Assembly: GCA_964017145.1 (NCBI GenBank)
Contig: OZ024845.1
Location: forward strand, 1,054,001-1,118,000
Length of the DNA stretch: 64,000 nucleotides
Source of the DNA: Agrocybe praecox
Taxonomy: Eukaryota; Basidiomycota; Agaricomycetes; Agaricales; Agrocybaceae
Direction of reading: 5' to 3'
In this document: piece by piece, positions 10,476 to 21,768 of the stretch
Numbering within the stretch: the stretch's first letter is position 1
Layout of the letters: every line of letters begins with the position of its first letter
Position numbers and translations under genes: made by a program
Notes under the pieces: generated by a model
The model's input: only the letters and a program-made list of their open reading frames with translations
Told to the model about the DNA's origin: nothing
The model's database searches: none

Positions 10476-11193
10476 TTCTTATTTGCTAGTCGTGACTTTC
10501 CTATTTGACGCTTATTCTCTTACCTCCCTGCTTCCTACTTTTAATTTGTAATTTTGCTATGTTATTGCTGAATTAAATTTGACTTTATGTGCTTGACTCA
10601 TTGTCGGATTTCTGTAACTGTCGCTTCACTCTGTGTGGGGTTGTCCCTTGGCTTCCCTTCTCCGCCCTGTGACACTTGTGAGCTCCGCTCCAGCTGGTAC
10701 AGCCACAGGGCTTCCGTTTTGGTTTGCCTTGGGCCTTCCAAGCGCTCAGGTTTCGGCGGGCCTCGCCCAAACGCGTCTCGTTTAGATGTCGCGTCGCGTA
10801 GGCTTTCGGTCGAGTCACGTGCTCTCATTTTGCACGTTCCTCTAGACCCCCGCCAAAACCTCCGCACCCACCGATCTATTAGTCAACACAAATAGTCGGT
10901 TACTCCTTACTAATTCATTTTTTCATCCTCCTTAAGAACACTCTACCACTTCTCGGCTGTGAGACCCTAGCGATTCGGAATATCTTATTTTAAAGGATAA
11001 CACATTCTCCTTTGCCACCGCGTCACAAGTTCCATGAATTGTGGTGCGACTTGTACTGCCAGTTCACGCGTTATACTTGTGAACCGCACTAACTAGCCAG
11101 GGTTTCTAGATTCCAAAAGAGAGAGAAGCCAAAAGCCAAAATAATCGATAATTGCATTGAATGTCGTATGAATTAGTACGATCGGCGATAACT
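10476..11193. other. Right flank of the retrotransposon; end not defined
   Basis: No gene is seen. 10580-10870 is GC-richer than its surroundings and probably belongs to the element's 3' region, where B1-A2-B2 repeats would be expected. I could not find a convincing direct repeat here or with the left flank. GTTCAC...GTGAAC (about 11060-11085) can form a small hairpin. The stop codon of the minus-strand epoxide hydrolase follows at 11194. Confidence 0.35.
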
Positions 11194-12805
11194 TTACGCA
11201 AAACCTGTTTTACCAGACACAACGCCAAAGGCTTTGCTGTCCTTCCCAAACATACGCCTCAGATCGTCAACAAGTGCCTGTGGTTTCTCGTATGCAGCGT
11301 AATGACCTCCACTGTCATGTTCGACTTCCAAAATCAAATTTGGGGCTTTGAACCACCTGATAGAGATTTGCTTTTGATTGAGATCGCAGAGTTGAACCGA
11401 CTAAAAGATGCACTCGCCTGCGAGGAGAGTCAAAGACCTCCTTAGGGAAATGAGAGATACCAACAGGAATATTTTTCGGCAATGTCACGCCAAGGTTGAT
11501 ATTTCCCCTCTGGACCTCACAATAGAGACGGAAAGATGCTGTAGGTCCAGCACGGGAAAACCAATAGATCGAAATCCAGGTGAGCGCTAGATAAATAAAA
11601 AGCAGTGAAGCACCAGTCTAGAGAATATTTGAATTGGTAATTACCTTCATCGTCTTCCCAAGGATATTCATCACTACCCCAAACTAGTTTGTCGTAAATC
11701 CAGGCGAGCAAACCCGCTGGAGAATCCGCGAGGCTGTAACCGAGAGTTTGTGGTTGGGTTGATTGTTGAACAAACCAACCACTCATTTTCTGTTGGAACC
11801 ATTGAGCTCGCTGCAGGTTATCTTTCTCCCTTTGTGTATAGCCAAAAATTAAGTCAGCTAGATAGACCAAAGGCTTCGTGGTTAAAGTTGGAGGTGAAGC
11901 TCTAGACACGGTTTTAACATTAATTCGTGTCATCAAGGCATTAGGACGTACCGAGGCATGTTTGTATGGAGTGCTTTCGCGTGTTTCTGGCCATATAGTG
12001 CGGCTATTTTCACGGTAATCTGGAAGTATCGTGTTGGAATGCTTAGTAGCAAATCAGTCCGAAATGCCAATACATACAACGGCACCCCAATCTCCTCCCT
12101 GAGTAACTTCATTCAATCGATAGGTCAGCTCTTTATGAAATCACGTCTGCGAAATTTATATTTTACCATATTCACTATATCCCAACGCTAACATCACCTT
12201 GTGGCACACCTGGAAGATAATTCATGCTGGTGATTATCCAAATGTCCTCCATTTCATCACAGTTCTCGTACCTCGGCATTTTGTGTTACCTCGAATCCTT
12301 TCTTCTTTGGTCCTTCCGAAAATCCATATCCAGGCAAACTAACAGCAACGACATTGAATGCAGGATATTCGTCGGAGCCTTGAATGAGTAAAGGAAGTAT
12401 TTTCCGAACTTCAATGAAACTTCCTGGCCCTAATATGATCATATAAACGTCAAGTCTGGAGCGTACTGTATGGCAGAATGACTCACATCCATGAACAAAT
12501 AACAGAGGTATCGCATTGGGCTCATCACTCTTTTTGTGAATATAATGAATATTCAGGCTGCCATGTCCTTCCACATCGATGTTGCGCGTGAACTGAGGAA
12601 GTTCTTCGTTCAGCTTAGCCTCCTCCTTCCTCCAGTCGTAACCGTCTTTCCATCGGGCAACCAATCGTTGTGTAACCGGTAGAGGCAGGCCATACTCCGA
12701 CCCAGCATCCTCTAACTCATCCGGGAAAATCGTAAGACCAAGCTTTTCCTTCAGCTCGTTCAGACGTTTGTCTGGGATAGCTATCTTGAATGGGATTTCT
12801 GCCAT
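11194..12805 (-). CDS. Microsomal-type epoxide hydrolase, alpha/beta-hydrolase (copy 2)
   Basis: An intact paralog of the gene at 2822-4409, in opposite orientation. It begins MAEIPFKIAI. Residues ~70-105 (QFTRNIDVEGHGS...NAIPLLFVHG) are almost identical to copy 1. Splicing restores the oxyanion HG, the nucleophile motif TQGGDWG, the cap segment YWFSRAGPTAS and the catalytic GGHYAAYEKP, and it ends GKTGFA. Intron positions match copy 1 throughout. The last intron (11357-11417) has a GC donor (CAG|GCGAGT) where copy 1 has GT. With the retrotransposon between them, the two genes face each other tail to tail, and a degenerate third copy lies just upstream. The role is presumed to be epoxide hydrolysis; the substrate is unknown. 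Confidence 0.88.
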
Positions 12806-13079
12806 GGATTTACTTGTCCCTTGAGCCGTTCAGTTTCTTAGTGCTAAGTGTCTTTAAACAAGGCACATTATGGCCGTGGCAACGCGGAAAAACATGTTCA
12901 TAGGTCGAAACAACCAGGTCAAATCCATCATTCGCTTCGTATTCATGTTTCGGGGATGTCCGATAACCCCGGTAAACCCTTAGGCAGACGAACTCTTTGC
13001 GCCTCACATTTTCACTGCGGTATGAAAAAACCTGCATCGTCAATACTTGACGAAAAGCCTCTTTTTATAGGATAATACC

Positions 13080-13765
13080 GAAGGCTTTGCTGCCCATCCC
13101 AAACATCTTCCTTAGCCAATTAATTCACTCTTTTTTTCGTGGGGAGCGAAATGGCCTTCGCTATTGTGTTCCACTTGAAGAGTCAAATTGAATCGAGGCT
13201 TTGAACCGTTTAATGGATGGAAGATAGTCTATGAGATTGAGTTTAGTAAGTTAAAAGAAATAATTCACTTGTGAGGAAAGTTGAAAGAAAATACGAGATG
13301 CCAGTTGGGACATGTGCTGGTGCTTAAGGTCAGTGCGAACGCGCTCATTTCATAATATACGCGAACAGGTGCTGTGGGACCCTACACAGAAGGACCAGTA
13401 GATTGAATTGACGCGAGAACAAAAAAAGAGGACTTCTAATCGATATGCATTGCACGAACAGCAGAAGTATCGCCTTAACGACATCGTTCTTTCTATGAAT
13501 ATTCATATATTCAAGCTGCCGTATGGGTCGATAGTTATGTGGCGAGTATTATGAGAAAACTCCTCCTTGAACTGAGCGAGCAGCATGCTGCCTTCAGTCA
13601 TATTCATTGTTCTATCTTCTGACCAAACGTTGCAAGTCAGAAAGTGGCACACCGTAGTCCCAGACAATATTGTTTACTTCATCTATAAAGATGGTAGGAG
13701 CCAACTTTGCTGAGCGGGTCGATATGTTCGTTATGGATGGGTATCTTGAATGTAGTTTTGATCAT
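13080..13765 (-). pseudogene. Degenerate epoxide hydrolase (copy 3)
   Basis: Minus-strand fragments align in order with the two intact copies. MIKTTFKIPIHNEHIDPLSK corresponds to the EHN start. NNIVWDYGVPLSDLQRLVRR matches the WEYGAPLADIQRLIAYW region. NIHRKNDVVKAILLLFVQ matches IHKKSDVVNAIPLLFVHG. A segment near 13380 matches YWFSRAGPTAS, then CPTGISYF. Finally the FKA.IQ...EGHFA.HEK and GSKAFG-like tail lies near 13085-13220. Stops and frame changes separate the pieces. The region that would hold the GGDWG nucleophile is missing between about 13430 and 13400, so it cannot encode an active enzyme. Its tail ends about 280 bases before the start of copy 2, in the same orientation, suggesting a tandem duplicate that decayed. 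Confidence 0.8.
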
Positions 13766-15680
13766 ACGGCAATCGTTACCCTTTCTTTGCAAAGGGCGAT
13801 TCGTGACAGAAACAGATGAAAAGTGCGCAGGAGAGAGAGCATGAGATCCATCGCAATTGGAAATTATAGGCGTTCTTTTGCGTTCGGATTTGAAGCTGTA
13901 GACTTTAAGCGATTGACCTATCGGCAGAGACAAACGGTAAAGTCGATAGATAGTGATTCTTGTAGATGCGTAATTTACTTCTGAAGACATAGTTCCACGA
14001 TTGAACCCTCTTACTAAAACGCAACATAGAAATAATTAGCCAACTCACCAGTTCACGTCGCCATTCTGTTATTTCATCTCAGGAAACCTTGTTTCTGCTC
14101 TATATACCTCGCGCATCAGTACGTAGCTATTCTTATCACATATTGACACCTGGATGCCCAGCTACAAGGAAGTCAAGATTTGAATTGCCGATTCAGGTTG
14201 GCGGAATCGAAGGGACGAAAGGACGAAAGCTTGATTTTCGTCTAGCTTCATCCATGACCCCTCTATCGGATTTCAATCTCCATCATCGGAAGGTTCATCC
14301 ACAGCACTCGCACAGCCTGTTCAAAGGCCCAAAGGCTCAAATCTCTTCCACCTCGGCAAGTATACTCCCTGCATAGAGCACGGAGACGAAAGACATGGCT
14401 TGAGTCGGAAAGAGGGGATTGACAAGGAGGCCGGCGAAGCATATATAATACATGCCATCACATACTCTTCACTTGGAAGAAGAGAAAAGTCGACGAGTTG
14501 AGAAGCGATCGAGGTGAACTCGTTTACATTAAAAGTGTCTTTCTGGAAAGAAAGTATCGCACTTGAGTTCAGCAGCTCGATGTTGACCACGCCGCAATTC
14601 TTGCTGTTGATAAGGCGCCTCCCGAAGACAGGCAATGACTTTGTGGCGCTATGTTGCTATTGATAAATTTTAGAAAGGTCCATTTTCTAGTCCCTGTGCG
14701 ATTCCGAGAAAGGTTTTGCCAATAACAAGATTCTAGCAGGTTTATTACTGTCGAGTCCATGAGGACGCAACAGACGAGCTACGGTTATGGACAACGAATG
14801 AGCTGCAACGAATGGTCACATTGACAGCAATTGTGATCGTGTTCCATGACATCAACATTGAAGACCTAAATCGATCAGTATGCTCGATCCCTCCCATCGA
14901 TATAGCAGCTTATAGAAGATTGCCGTCAGCATGCATGCGGCCTTGAGGACAAACGTCACACACATATAACAGCCTGCAATGAAGAGAGATCAAGATACAT
15001 TTGTCTTGCATTCCTATTTCGTTCTATCACCCCATCGATTGTGGCAAGAATTTCCAGAATTGTCACGGCCAACAAAACACAGCGGAAAGCTTGAGCTGCC
15101 TTATTCGGTGTGCAAACGGGAGTAAACGGCGCAAAACAGTTGTCTGAGGCAAGGTTTTGCCTCCGCGAGACATCTGGCGGGGGAGATCTTGAGAAATGTC
15201 TCGAAAATCTCCAATGATCTTGAGCGGCGGAAACTATCACTCCCTATACCTGCGGAGAAGGAAACAAAACGTGGCCATCCGAAACTTCTGAGGAGAATCC
15301 GACTGAGTGGAAACAACCGCTGCCAAATGACAGCATCTCGATGCAAAGTCAACTAGGACACAAATCACCTCGTTCGGCATCACATAGGGGATATGACGGA
15401 ATTGGCACAGGTTCGTCAAAGGTTCCAGCACCCTGTATTCGCGGGTGTCTGTATTTATCACGCAGGCATACCGCGTCTGGAAGACAGACTTCATGCACCA
15501 AGTCCAAAGTGCATGCCATAAAAAGTCGAGGGTGTTTCAAATCCTCGCACAGTGCACGTTCTAACGGACAACGGCTGCATCAAGTCCCTCTTGTCGTCTG
15601 GTCTTTGTTAAATTGCTTGTGCATTTGTTTGCAGTGTTCAAAGAGGTTTCTTTCGCTCAGTTTCTTATCCAGCCTCCATC
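13766..15680. other. Long non-genic stretch upstream of the kinase
   Basis: No recognisable gene. On the minus strand, 14956-15494 gives several overlapping open frames (for example MKSVFQTRYACVINTDTREY... and ...AFRCVLLAVTILEILATI...). They have a membrane-like patch but no consistent splicing or family match, so they may be the relic of an unidentified gene. The pyrimidine-rich run just before 15681 is probably the kinase 5' leader. Confidence 0.3.
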
Positions 15681-17681
15681 ATGTCGAAAAAGCCTCTATC
15701 CACCCCTCCTTCACATCCACCATTGGGCACTTTAATCGACAACAACTCCTTGCAACTAGTCGATATCCTGGGCATCGGTGGTTATGGCGTCGTGTATCGC
15801 GCAGTCGAAACATTTGCAAGTGGACAACGATCGTACGCTGTGAAATGCCTTGCCAATACGCACGCACAACATGGGAATGCCCTACGGCGGCAAATCCACA
15901 TTCGTGAAATAACGCTTCACCAACTTGCTTCTGCGCACCCCTCCATCGTCACGCTGTACCGCATTGTCGAAGAAATGAACTATTTGTTCATAATTATGGA
16001 GTACGCCACAGACGACGACCTCTTCACGCAGATTCTTCACCGGAGTCGCTACCTGGGAGACAATAACCTCATCAAGCATATCTTCCTACAAATCATCGAA
16101 GGAGTTCAGTATTGCCATTCGTTGGGCATCTACCACCGAGACCTCAAACCAGAAAATATCCTGTGCTTTGATCAAGGATTTCGAGTCGCTATCACGGACT
16201 TCGGTCTCGCAACCACCGACAAGTCGAGCAAGGAGTTTAGGACTGGCAGCATTTATCATATGAGTCCAGGTATGTTCTGTCTTCGTGTCAAAAGTTGATG
16301 GGACTAATACAGCGTGGCAGAGTGTCAAGTGGACGATGCGGACACCACGCCCGCATATTCACCCAAGCATAACGATATATGGTCCTTGGGCATCATTCTT
16401 CTCAACCTTGTGACGGGAAGAAATCCATGGAAATCAGCAACTGCTGATGACCCTACGTATCAAGCTTATCTCCAGAACCCCTACCAATTTCTTCCCAGCG
16501 TCCTGCCAATCTCGCAGGAGCTCAACCATCTCCTCGTTCAAGCGCTGAACGTCGACTGGAAGCGCAGGCTGCCCCTCGCAGAATTCAGGAGCGGGGTCCA
16601 GAAAATATCCAACTTCTACTCCGACAACGTGATATTAGAAGGAAGTCTGGCTAGGTGTCCATGGGAGGCAGGGTTGGACCTTGGTAATGGCAAACCTGCC
16701 CCAGCCCAAGAGAAGAGACCTGTTCCTGAGATTTCGGATGGGATCGAGCCTTACTGCGTTGTCTCCATGTCGGCTGTGGTTTCCAACATCAAGAGCCAGT
16801 TTTCAGGCGTGGAGAGTTATATCGAGAGAGAAACATGGGACGGCGAGCATTCCGAGTATGATTACGACCATAACGAAATGGATGCGTACCAAGACGTCGA
16901 TTATGGCACAGCATATAAGAGTTCCGGCCGTTCGTCGTATTCGTCGGACCCCTCTGAACCCACTACTCCGAGCAGTGCAGGTCGTTCATTGTTTGCTGGA
17001 ATCCAAGACACCTTCGACATGGAGTCCTTATACGATTACAACGGCACGACGACGAACTCGGCGTCCTATGTCGGAACTGCAAGTACAGTTGATACAGACG
17101 ATACCCAATACGCATCCTCGAGATTCATGTCAACTCCGGTCGTAGAAGCGAAGCCAATCTTCCATCACCCCGAATCGCCATATGAAAATCCCTACAACGC
17201 ACAAAAACGATATTCCTCGCCAAATACATCCATATATTCGGCTGGGGATGCGTCTTTCTTCTCTGGAGACGTATCTGATGTCGATGACTTTCCACCTAGC
17301 TCTCCCAATTTCGCTGTTTGGTCAGAGAAGGGTCCATCAAGACAGGGATCGAGACCAATAGAGATACAAGGTGGCAGACGGCAGCGCGAAGGCAAAAAGA
17401 AAGCGCATAATATTTTCAATCCCATGCGATTCTTCCCTCGTTCTTCAGGACAATCTTGGCTGAATTCAAAGCCTAGTACACCAAGCCATCTTATGGCATC
17501 TTCAGGGGCCATACGTTTGCAGGCGCCTGGTCCGCCTCATGGATCTGCTGCGATGATGTGGGCTGATCTTTACTATCCTCGACACAGGGAACACAGGGAA
17601 CATAGGGAAAGGGTAGGGCCAACAACCCGATATCCGCCCCAAACCCAATACGAGGGATTTAGCCAACGGCGACATCGCTAG
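15681..17681 (+). CDS. Ran1/Ksp1-like serine/threonine protein kinase
   Basis: A cytosolic or nuclear protein kinase of 649 residues with one intron (16270-16320). The kinase domain sits at the N-terminus. It has the glycine loop GIGGYGVVYRA, the ATP-binding Lys in YAVK, the catalytic loop HRDLKPENI and DFGLA, and the activation segment and APE-like part YMSPEC is formed across the intron. The C-lobe has DIWSLGIILLNLVTGRNPW. The C-terminal ~300 residues are Ser/Pro/Tyr/Glu-rich, disordered in character, and end in a short REHREHRER repeat before the final QRRHR. The layout matches fungal Ran1/Pat1, Ksp1 and Sks1/Vhs1 kinases, which control nutrient and meiotic switching. The exact orthology is not certain. 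Confidence 0.88.
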
Positions 17682-18072
17682 GGAACAGTGCCATATATTG
17701 TTTCGCCCATTTTGGCAACATTTTTTCGTTGCCGTGTACAGTATGAATTTGCTTCCTGTAAAATTATTTCCGGTGTAGAGCGTCGATATTATGCGTTTAT
17801 ATTTCTGTTCGTTCTCGATGTTAGTAGGAATTCAATCAATTTCCGTCCCAGGGACTTCAAAGCAAACACACTATGATTCGAAATGACTCCCGACTCTATA
17901 CGATACGACAGAATACAGATCTTCAACATAATGATCAAAGTGAGATTGGTGTCGTTGGGTAAGAGGCACTTCCATCCCCGAAACTCCCGACGCTATTGGA
18001 CAGACTACCGTGGGAGACTTGGACTACGTCCTGGTTCAGCTCACCCGTGTTCAGCCAACACCCACTATAGAC
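17682..18072. other. Kinase 3' region and NDUFB7 promoter
   Basis: No gene is seen. The open frame continuing from 17883 is non-coding leader; the conserved protein starts at 18073. Confidence 0.4.
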
Positions 18073-18602
18073 ATGTCGTCGTCGACAACCGCCTCCCAAG
18101 AAGAACTAAAGGCCAATAGAGTGCCATTGGGATGGAGGGATTCATGTTCCGCGTACGTACTTATCCAACTATACAAACATTCAGGTCACTTACCTTTCTC
18201 GTTCATCACCTATCTTTACCGCAATAATCTCATTGACTCCGTCGTCTGTCGTCTTTTGTCCGAATGGTCTCCTGAATGATCTCCAATCCACTGGGCTGGT
18301 TATTATTTTCAACAATCCACAGCCTTCTCATTCCCCTCAACGTCTGCCGCAAGAAGAATCTCTATAAAGTTTGGGAGTGCGAACACGAGCGTCATACGTA
18401 CGAAAAGTGAGCAAAATGATATTCAAACAATGCAGTGCGTTTGACGGTTTGATTTTACCTTTATAGATGCCAATACGACGAGTATGTGATGTCTTTTCTC
18501 GGCCGCTTTATCTCTTTCTAACAATACCCTGTCTGTAGCTACGTACGAAGGATGAAGGTGCTCGCGAAACAGAAGTTAATGGCTGCGGAGGCTTCAGATT
18601 AG
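18073..18602 (+). CDS. NDUFB7: NADH:ubiquinone oxidoreductase B18 subunit (complex I)
   Basis: An accessory subunit of respiratory complex I on the intermembrane-space side of the inner membrane. Four exons (18073-18152, 18323-18406, 18467-18481, 18539-18602) give 80 residues starting MSSSTTASQEELKANR. The conserved stretch PLGWRDSCSA leads into a twin-cysteine CHCH fold with spacing C-x9-C-x10-C-x9-C: CSALLIPLNVC, then CRKKNLYKVWEC, then CEHERHTYEKC. It continues QYDDYVRRMKVL, closely matching animal and fungal NDUFB7. Exon 3 is only 15 nt. The protein is probably imported through the Mia40 disulfide relay, as is known for this fold. The length is shorter than animal homologs but typical for fungi. 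Confidence 0.92.
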
Positions 18603-19604
18603 CTTTCTCCGACACACACAATGCGAACCATTATAATTAATATGTCATCATTAAGCGCAGTTTGACATTTGTGCAGAGGTGAAAGACGGCGTCCTGAATA
18701 AAAGCCCTTATATCTTCAAGCATCCATGCAAGAGTCGGGGAAACCTCAATTTGTTTTATTTAAATAACCAGGCGGCTCTCGTGGTTGCCAGTAAGTGCAC
18801 AGATTATGTCAAGACCAATTTCATGATACAACATTTGAACCAACATTTCCGGATGCGAGCGTTTCTGTTCTGACTACTTAAAGAGCTTGATCATCGTTCT
18901 AGTTAGCATGGCTGAACCCCAAGGATACTCTTCCAACGAACTTACACGTGAAGTACGCCACCTTATATGCTTGCTTTCCCCAACGCTGATTGAATTTTGC
19001 CAGGTGAAAATTTACAGATATTCTGGATATTATCTTTTTTTTACTGTCGACTTCCGTAGCGTTTTCCCTCACAAGTCTTGGAACCTCATTTGTTCCTCCC
19101 CTTTTGTGGTCTGCAAGGCGGCTTTCCCACATATACTCCTTGTGGTTCTGCTCCCCGATGTTCTCACACCATCAGATTTTTACGCTCTCCTGTAGCTAGC
19201 AGGAAGGACTCCAGGACTTTTTTGACCATCGTTCACTCAAGTTCGGTTGCAAATTGCCAAAACAAAAAAAAACCTCAACAGCAATCGCAAAATTGGTCTG
19301 CAGTCTGGTGAAAATTGGGTCAAATGCATGTATACTATGCGCTCCTTCAGCCTCTTATGTATCCCTCGTTGTTTCATGGGTTCGAACTCCTCCACCAATC
19401 TCGAATTTGAAGTTCCTTCTGCCTGCCTGTTTTTTTTTTTTATAAAAAAAGAGCCCTATTTGGTCAGGGTCGCTCTTGCGAGGTTTCTGATTGGCCGATC
19501 CTAACACATGGTCAAGTAAGTAATGAAATTTCCCATCGATAGTCGTTTATTAACCTCTTCCCTTGATTATCACAGATTTTCGTTCTTTGCTTGAAGTCAA
19601 CGCA
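18603..19604. other. Intergenic, nothing recognised
   Basis: Open frames here are short and show no splice-consistent coding pattern. A T11-ATA-A7 run (about 19427-19451) can fold back on itself. Confidence 0.35.
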
Positions 19605-20533
19605 ATGAAACGCTGCCATACTTGCAAGATCGAATGTGAAAGGCCATTGCAGTGTTCGCAATGTCACAATACTATGTAAGTCATACTACTAAAGTCAATT
19701 GAGGTCACGATGTTCACTGAATTTCTCGCTTCGCATCTATTCATCAGTTATTGCTCGTACGTCCCATGTCCATCTTCCCCATATTTAACAACGAAATTTT
19801 GACTGCGCGGCGCTACTTAGGAAAGACTGCCAAAAGGCGGACTGGAAAATCCACAAGCGCAGTGTGTGCGTCAAACCGGCCGTGTTCCACCAGGTCGATA
19901 AAATGATGAAGAAGAATCCTATAGTAAACCGCCTTAATCAGGTGGAAGAGTTCGCGTGGACAGCACGCAGGCAGGATCCCAGGAAAGCAAGGAAATGCGA
20001 TGGGTGTTTGACTCGGTTCAAGGGTACGCCGATGGACGATGATGATCTTGAGATCCAGGAAATGCTCGCCATGGAGGCAAAGGAAAAGGGCGAACCCGTT
20101 CCAGAATATTGTGATGCTGGGGATCCTTTCAAATATTGCGAACAATGCGATTGGACAATTTGTGAAAGCTGTTCTCAGCCAGAAAATCAAGGCTCGTCTT
20201 TCTATTCTGGTGTTTGTATCATTCACGACTATTTGGACGGAGTTAATATTATTTCTCTTTTGTGCAGGCATTCCATACTTTGATCGTCCACCAGCGACTT
20301 GCCGTTGCCCGACGGCAAACTTTGGCATAAGCTACTGCCTTACACACCCTTTTTACCTTGATGGCGATGGACGCAATCCGTACAACGGCGATCGACACCC
20401 CTCCATGGAGGGCAGTGTATATAAGGAAGATGCGTTCGAAAAGAAAAAGAGGGCCTGCAGAACGTGTGGGGTCGTTGCAAGGTGTTTGAAGAAAGAACAC
20501 CTCAGAGACGCAGCACCACATGTTCTCCAATGA
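19605..20533 (+). CDS. MYND-type zinc-finger protein
   Basis: A 244-residue protein with an N-terminal MYND finger: RCHTC, then CSQC, then YCSKDC and KIHKRSVC, the full C-C-C-C-C-C-H-C pattern. Exons are 19605-19675, 19748-19756, 19821-20209 and 20268-20533. The second exon has only 9 nt (three codons, completing the YCS of the finger). The rest is not a SET domain. It has more paired cysteines (CDGC, YCEQCDW, ICESC, and CRTCGVV near the end) that may bind further zinc. MYND fingers usually bind proline-rich partner peptides; a specific role cannot be deduced. The upstream in-frame path is closed by stops, which supports the ATG at 19605. Confidence 0.82.
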
Positions 20534-20607
20534 AGGTCTCGATATATAAAGAGTGATTAAACATTCTATAGTATTTTTAGTCTTCATCTCCACAACAAAT
20601 TGTGTCC

Positions 20608-21768
20608 TTAAGAACAGCCCTTCGAAAAGCGAAGGCGACCGCGTGATGCAAGTCGAGGAAGACGGAGGGACAAAAGATTGGCCACTGCATCCAAGTGAAC
20701 CTTGCCCACAATTTCAAACTCCAAATACTGGAAATTAGTATAAACATCGCCACCCAGCACCTTGTCGAAGAAATCCCATTTGTTGTCGTATTCATCTAGC
20801 TCTCCTGTCCGAGAGATGACCAACTGCAGTATCAGATATTTAAAGCGTTGTGGTGGCTCAATTTTCCCTATAATCCGTCCGGTCCACATGAGTTTGGTGT
20901 AGCGGGAATCTTTATTGGATGTGTCCATGAATTTATCGATGCGTAACGTTTCGAGAGCGTAAAAAATGGTATATGATGGAACGTTGGGTATGTTGAAATT
21001 GGCTGCGTATAACCTGGCAATTTCGCTGTCATGGCATCGAATTTGGGTCCAATCGCCATAAGGTAATGTACGAGAGGCAATGCAGTTTTTCTCGTCGAAG
21101 TACAACTTCAAGTATTTGACCGTTTTCGAGATCGAAATACAGAACTGTGCTAGCGCTGGAAAGTCTTCCTCGTGTGCAGGACCGACCTCAAAATGAGAGA
21201 TGTTCAAGGCCTGCGTTAATCCAAGCATCCATGATAATATTGGTGATATTGGAGTATTCTCGAGCTGAAGACGGTTTATTGAGGAAGGTGACCAGCTGGT
21301 ACGGTCGGGTACAAATGCCTTGTCCGAAGTGGAGATTTCCCATTCGACAAACTCCAGAGAGAGCACTTGAAGGCACGAAATCATTTGAATGGCATCGAGG
21401 AGTTCGACGCATGCGTTGAAATGACATCGGAAGACTTGGAATTGGGTGAGAGTTCGGGATATTGAGCAAAACAAAGATCTGGGAGATATAGAAACGAAGT
21501 GTGTTATGTGCTGCATTTGAATGCATTTCACATAGGACTCCATGACGTTAAAATACGGGGACACCGTTGGTCGTGATGCAAGGACAGAAGTGATATTTCT
21601 ATCTTCGACGACGAGAGTGCGGAAAAGATATGAATGAGCCGCTATAGACCACGATTTGCAGACGAGACTGGATGATTTCAGGGACTCCGTATCATATTGA
21701 AGATAGCTCATGATGTAGTCCGCCGTTTCCACAGGAAGTGTGAACGAAATGGTCTCGCCAACAGTCAT
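20608..21768 (-). CDS. F-box protein with LRR-like C-terminal part
   Basis: An intronless 386-residue protein. The N-terminal F-box reads LPVETADYIMSYL ... SLVCKSWSIAAHSYLFRTL, which would bind Skp1 in an SCF ubiquitin ligase. The remainder has irregular leucine-rich segments typical of the large Agaricomycete F-box family, whose substrates are unknown. The ATG at 21768 puts the F-box about ten residues from the N-terminus as usual. The open frame continues upstream to an ATG at 21825, but that extension looks like leader. Its 3' end meets the MYND gene head-on with 74 bases between the stops. Confidence 0.75.
   Translation of the reverse strand: MTVGETISFTLPVETADYIMSYLQYDTESLKSSSLVCKSWSIAAHSYLFRTLVVEDRNITSVLASRPTVSPYFNVMESYVKCIQMQHITHFVSISPRSLFCSISRTLTQFQVFRCHFNACVELLDAIQMISCLQVLSLEFVEWEISTSDKAFVPDRTSWSPSSINRLQLENTPISPILSWMLGLTQALNISHFEVGPAHEEDFPALAQFCISISKTVKYLKLYFDEKNCIASRTLPYGDWTQIRCHDSEIARLYAANFNIPNVPSYTIFYALETLRIDKFMDTSNKDSRYTKLMWTGRIIGKIEPPQRFKYLILQLVISRTGELDEYDNKWDFFDKVLGGDVYTNFQYLEFEIVGKVHLDAVANLLSLRLPRLASRGRLRFSKGCS

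Noticed and set aside
10585..10867. Minus-strand open frames (77 and 89 codons) in the GC-rich flank
   Set aside because: They overlap in different frames and look like products of base composition in the retroelement 3' region.
19370..19400. GGGTTCGAACTCC, resembling a tRNA T arm
   Set aside because: The flanking bases do not pair into a T stem and no acceptor or D arm is present.
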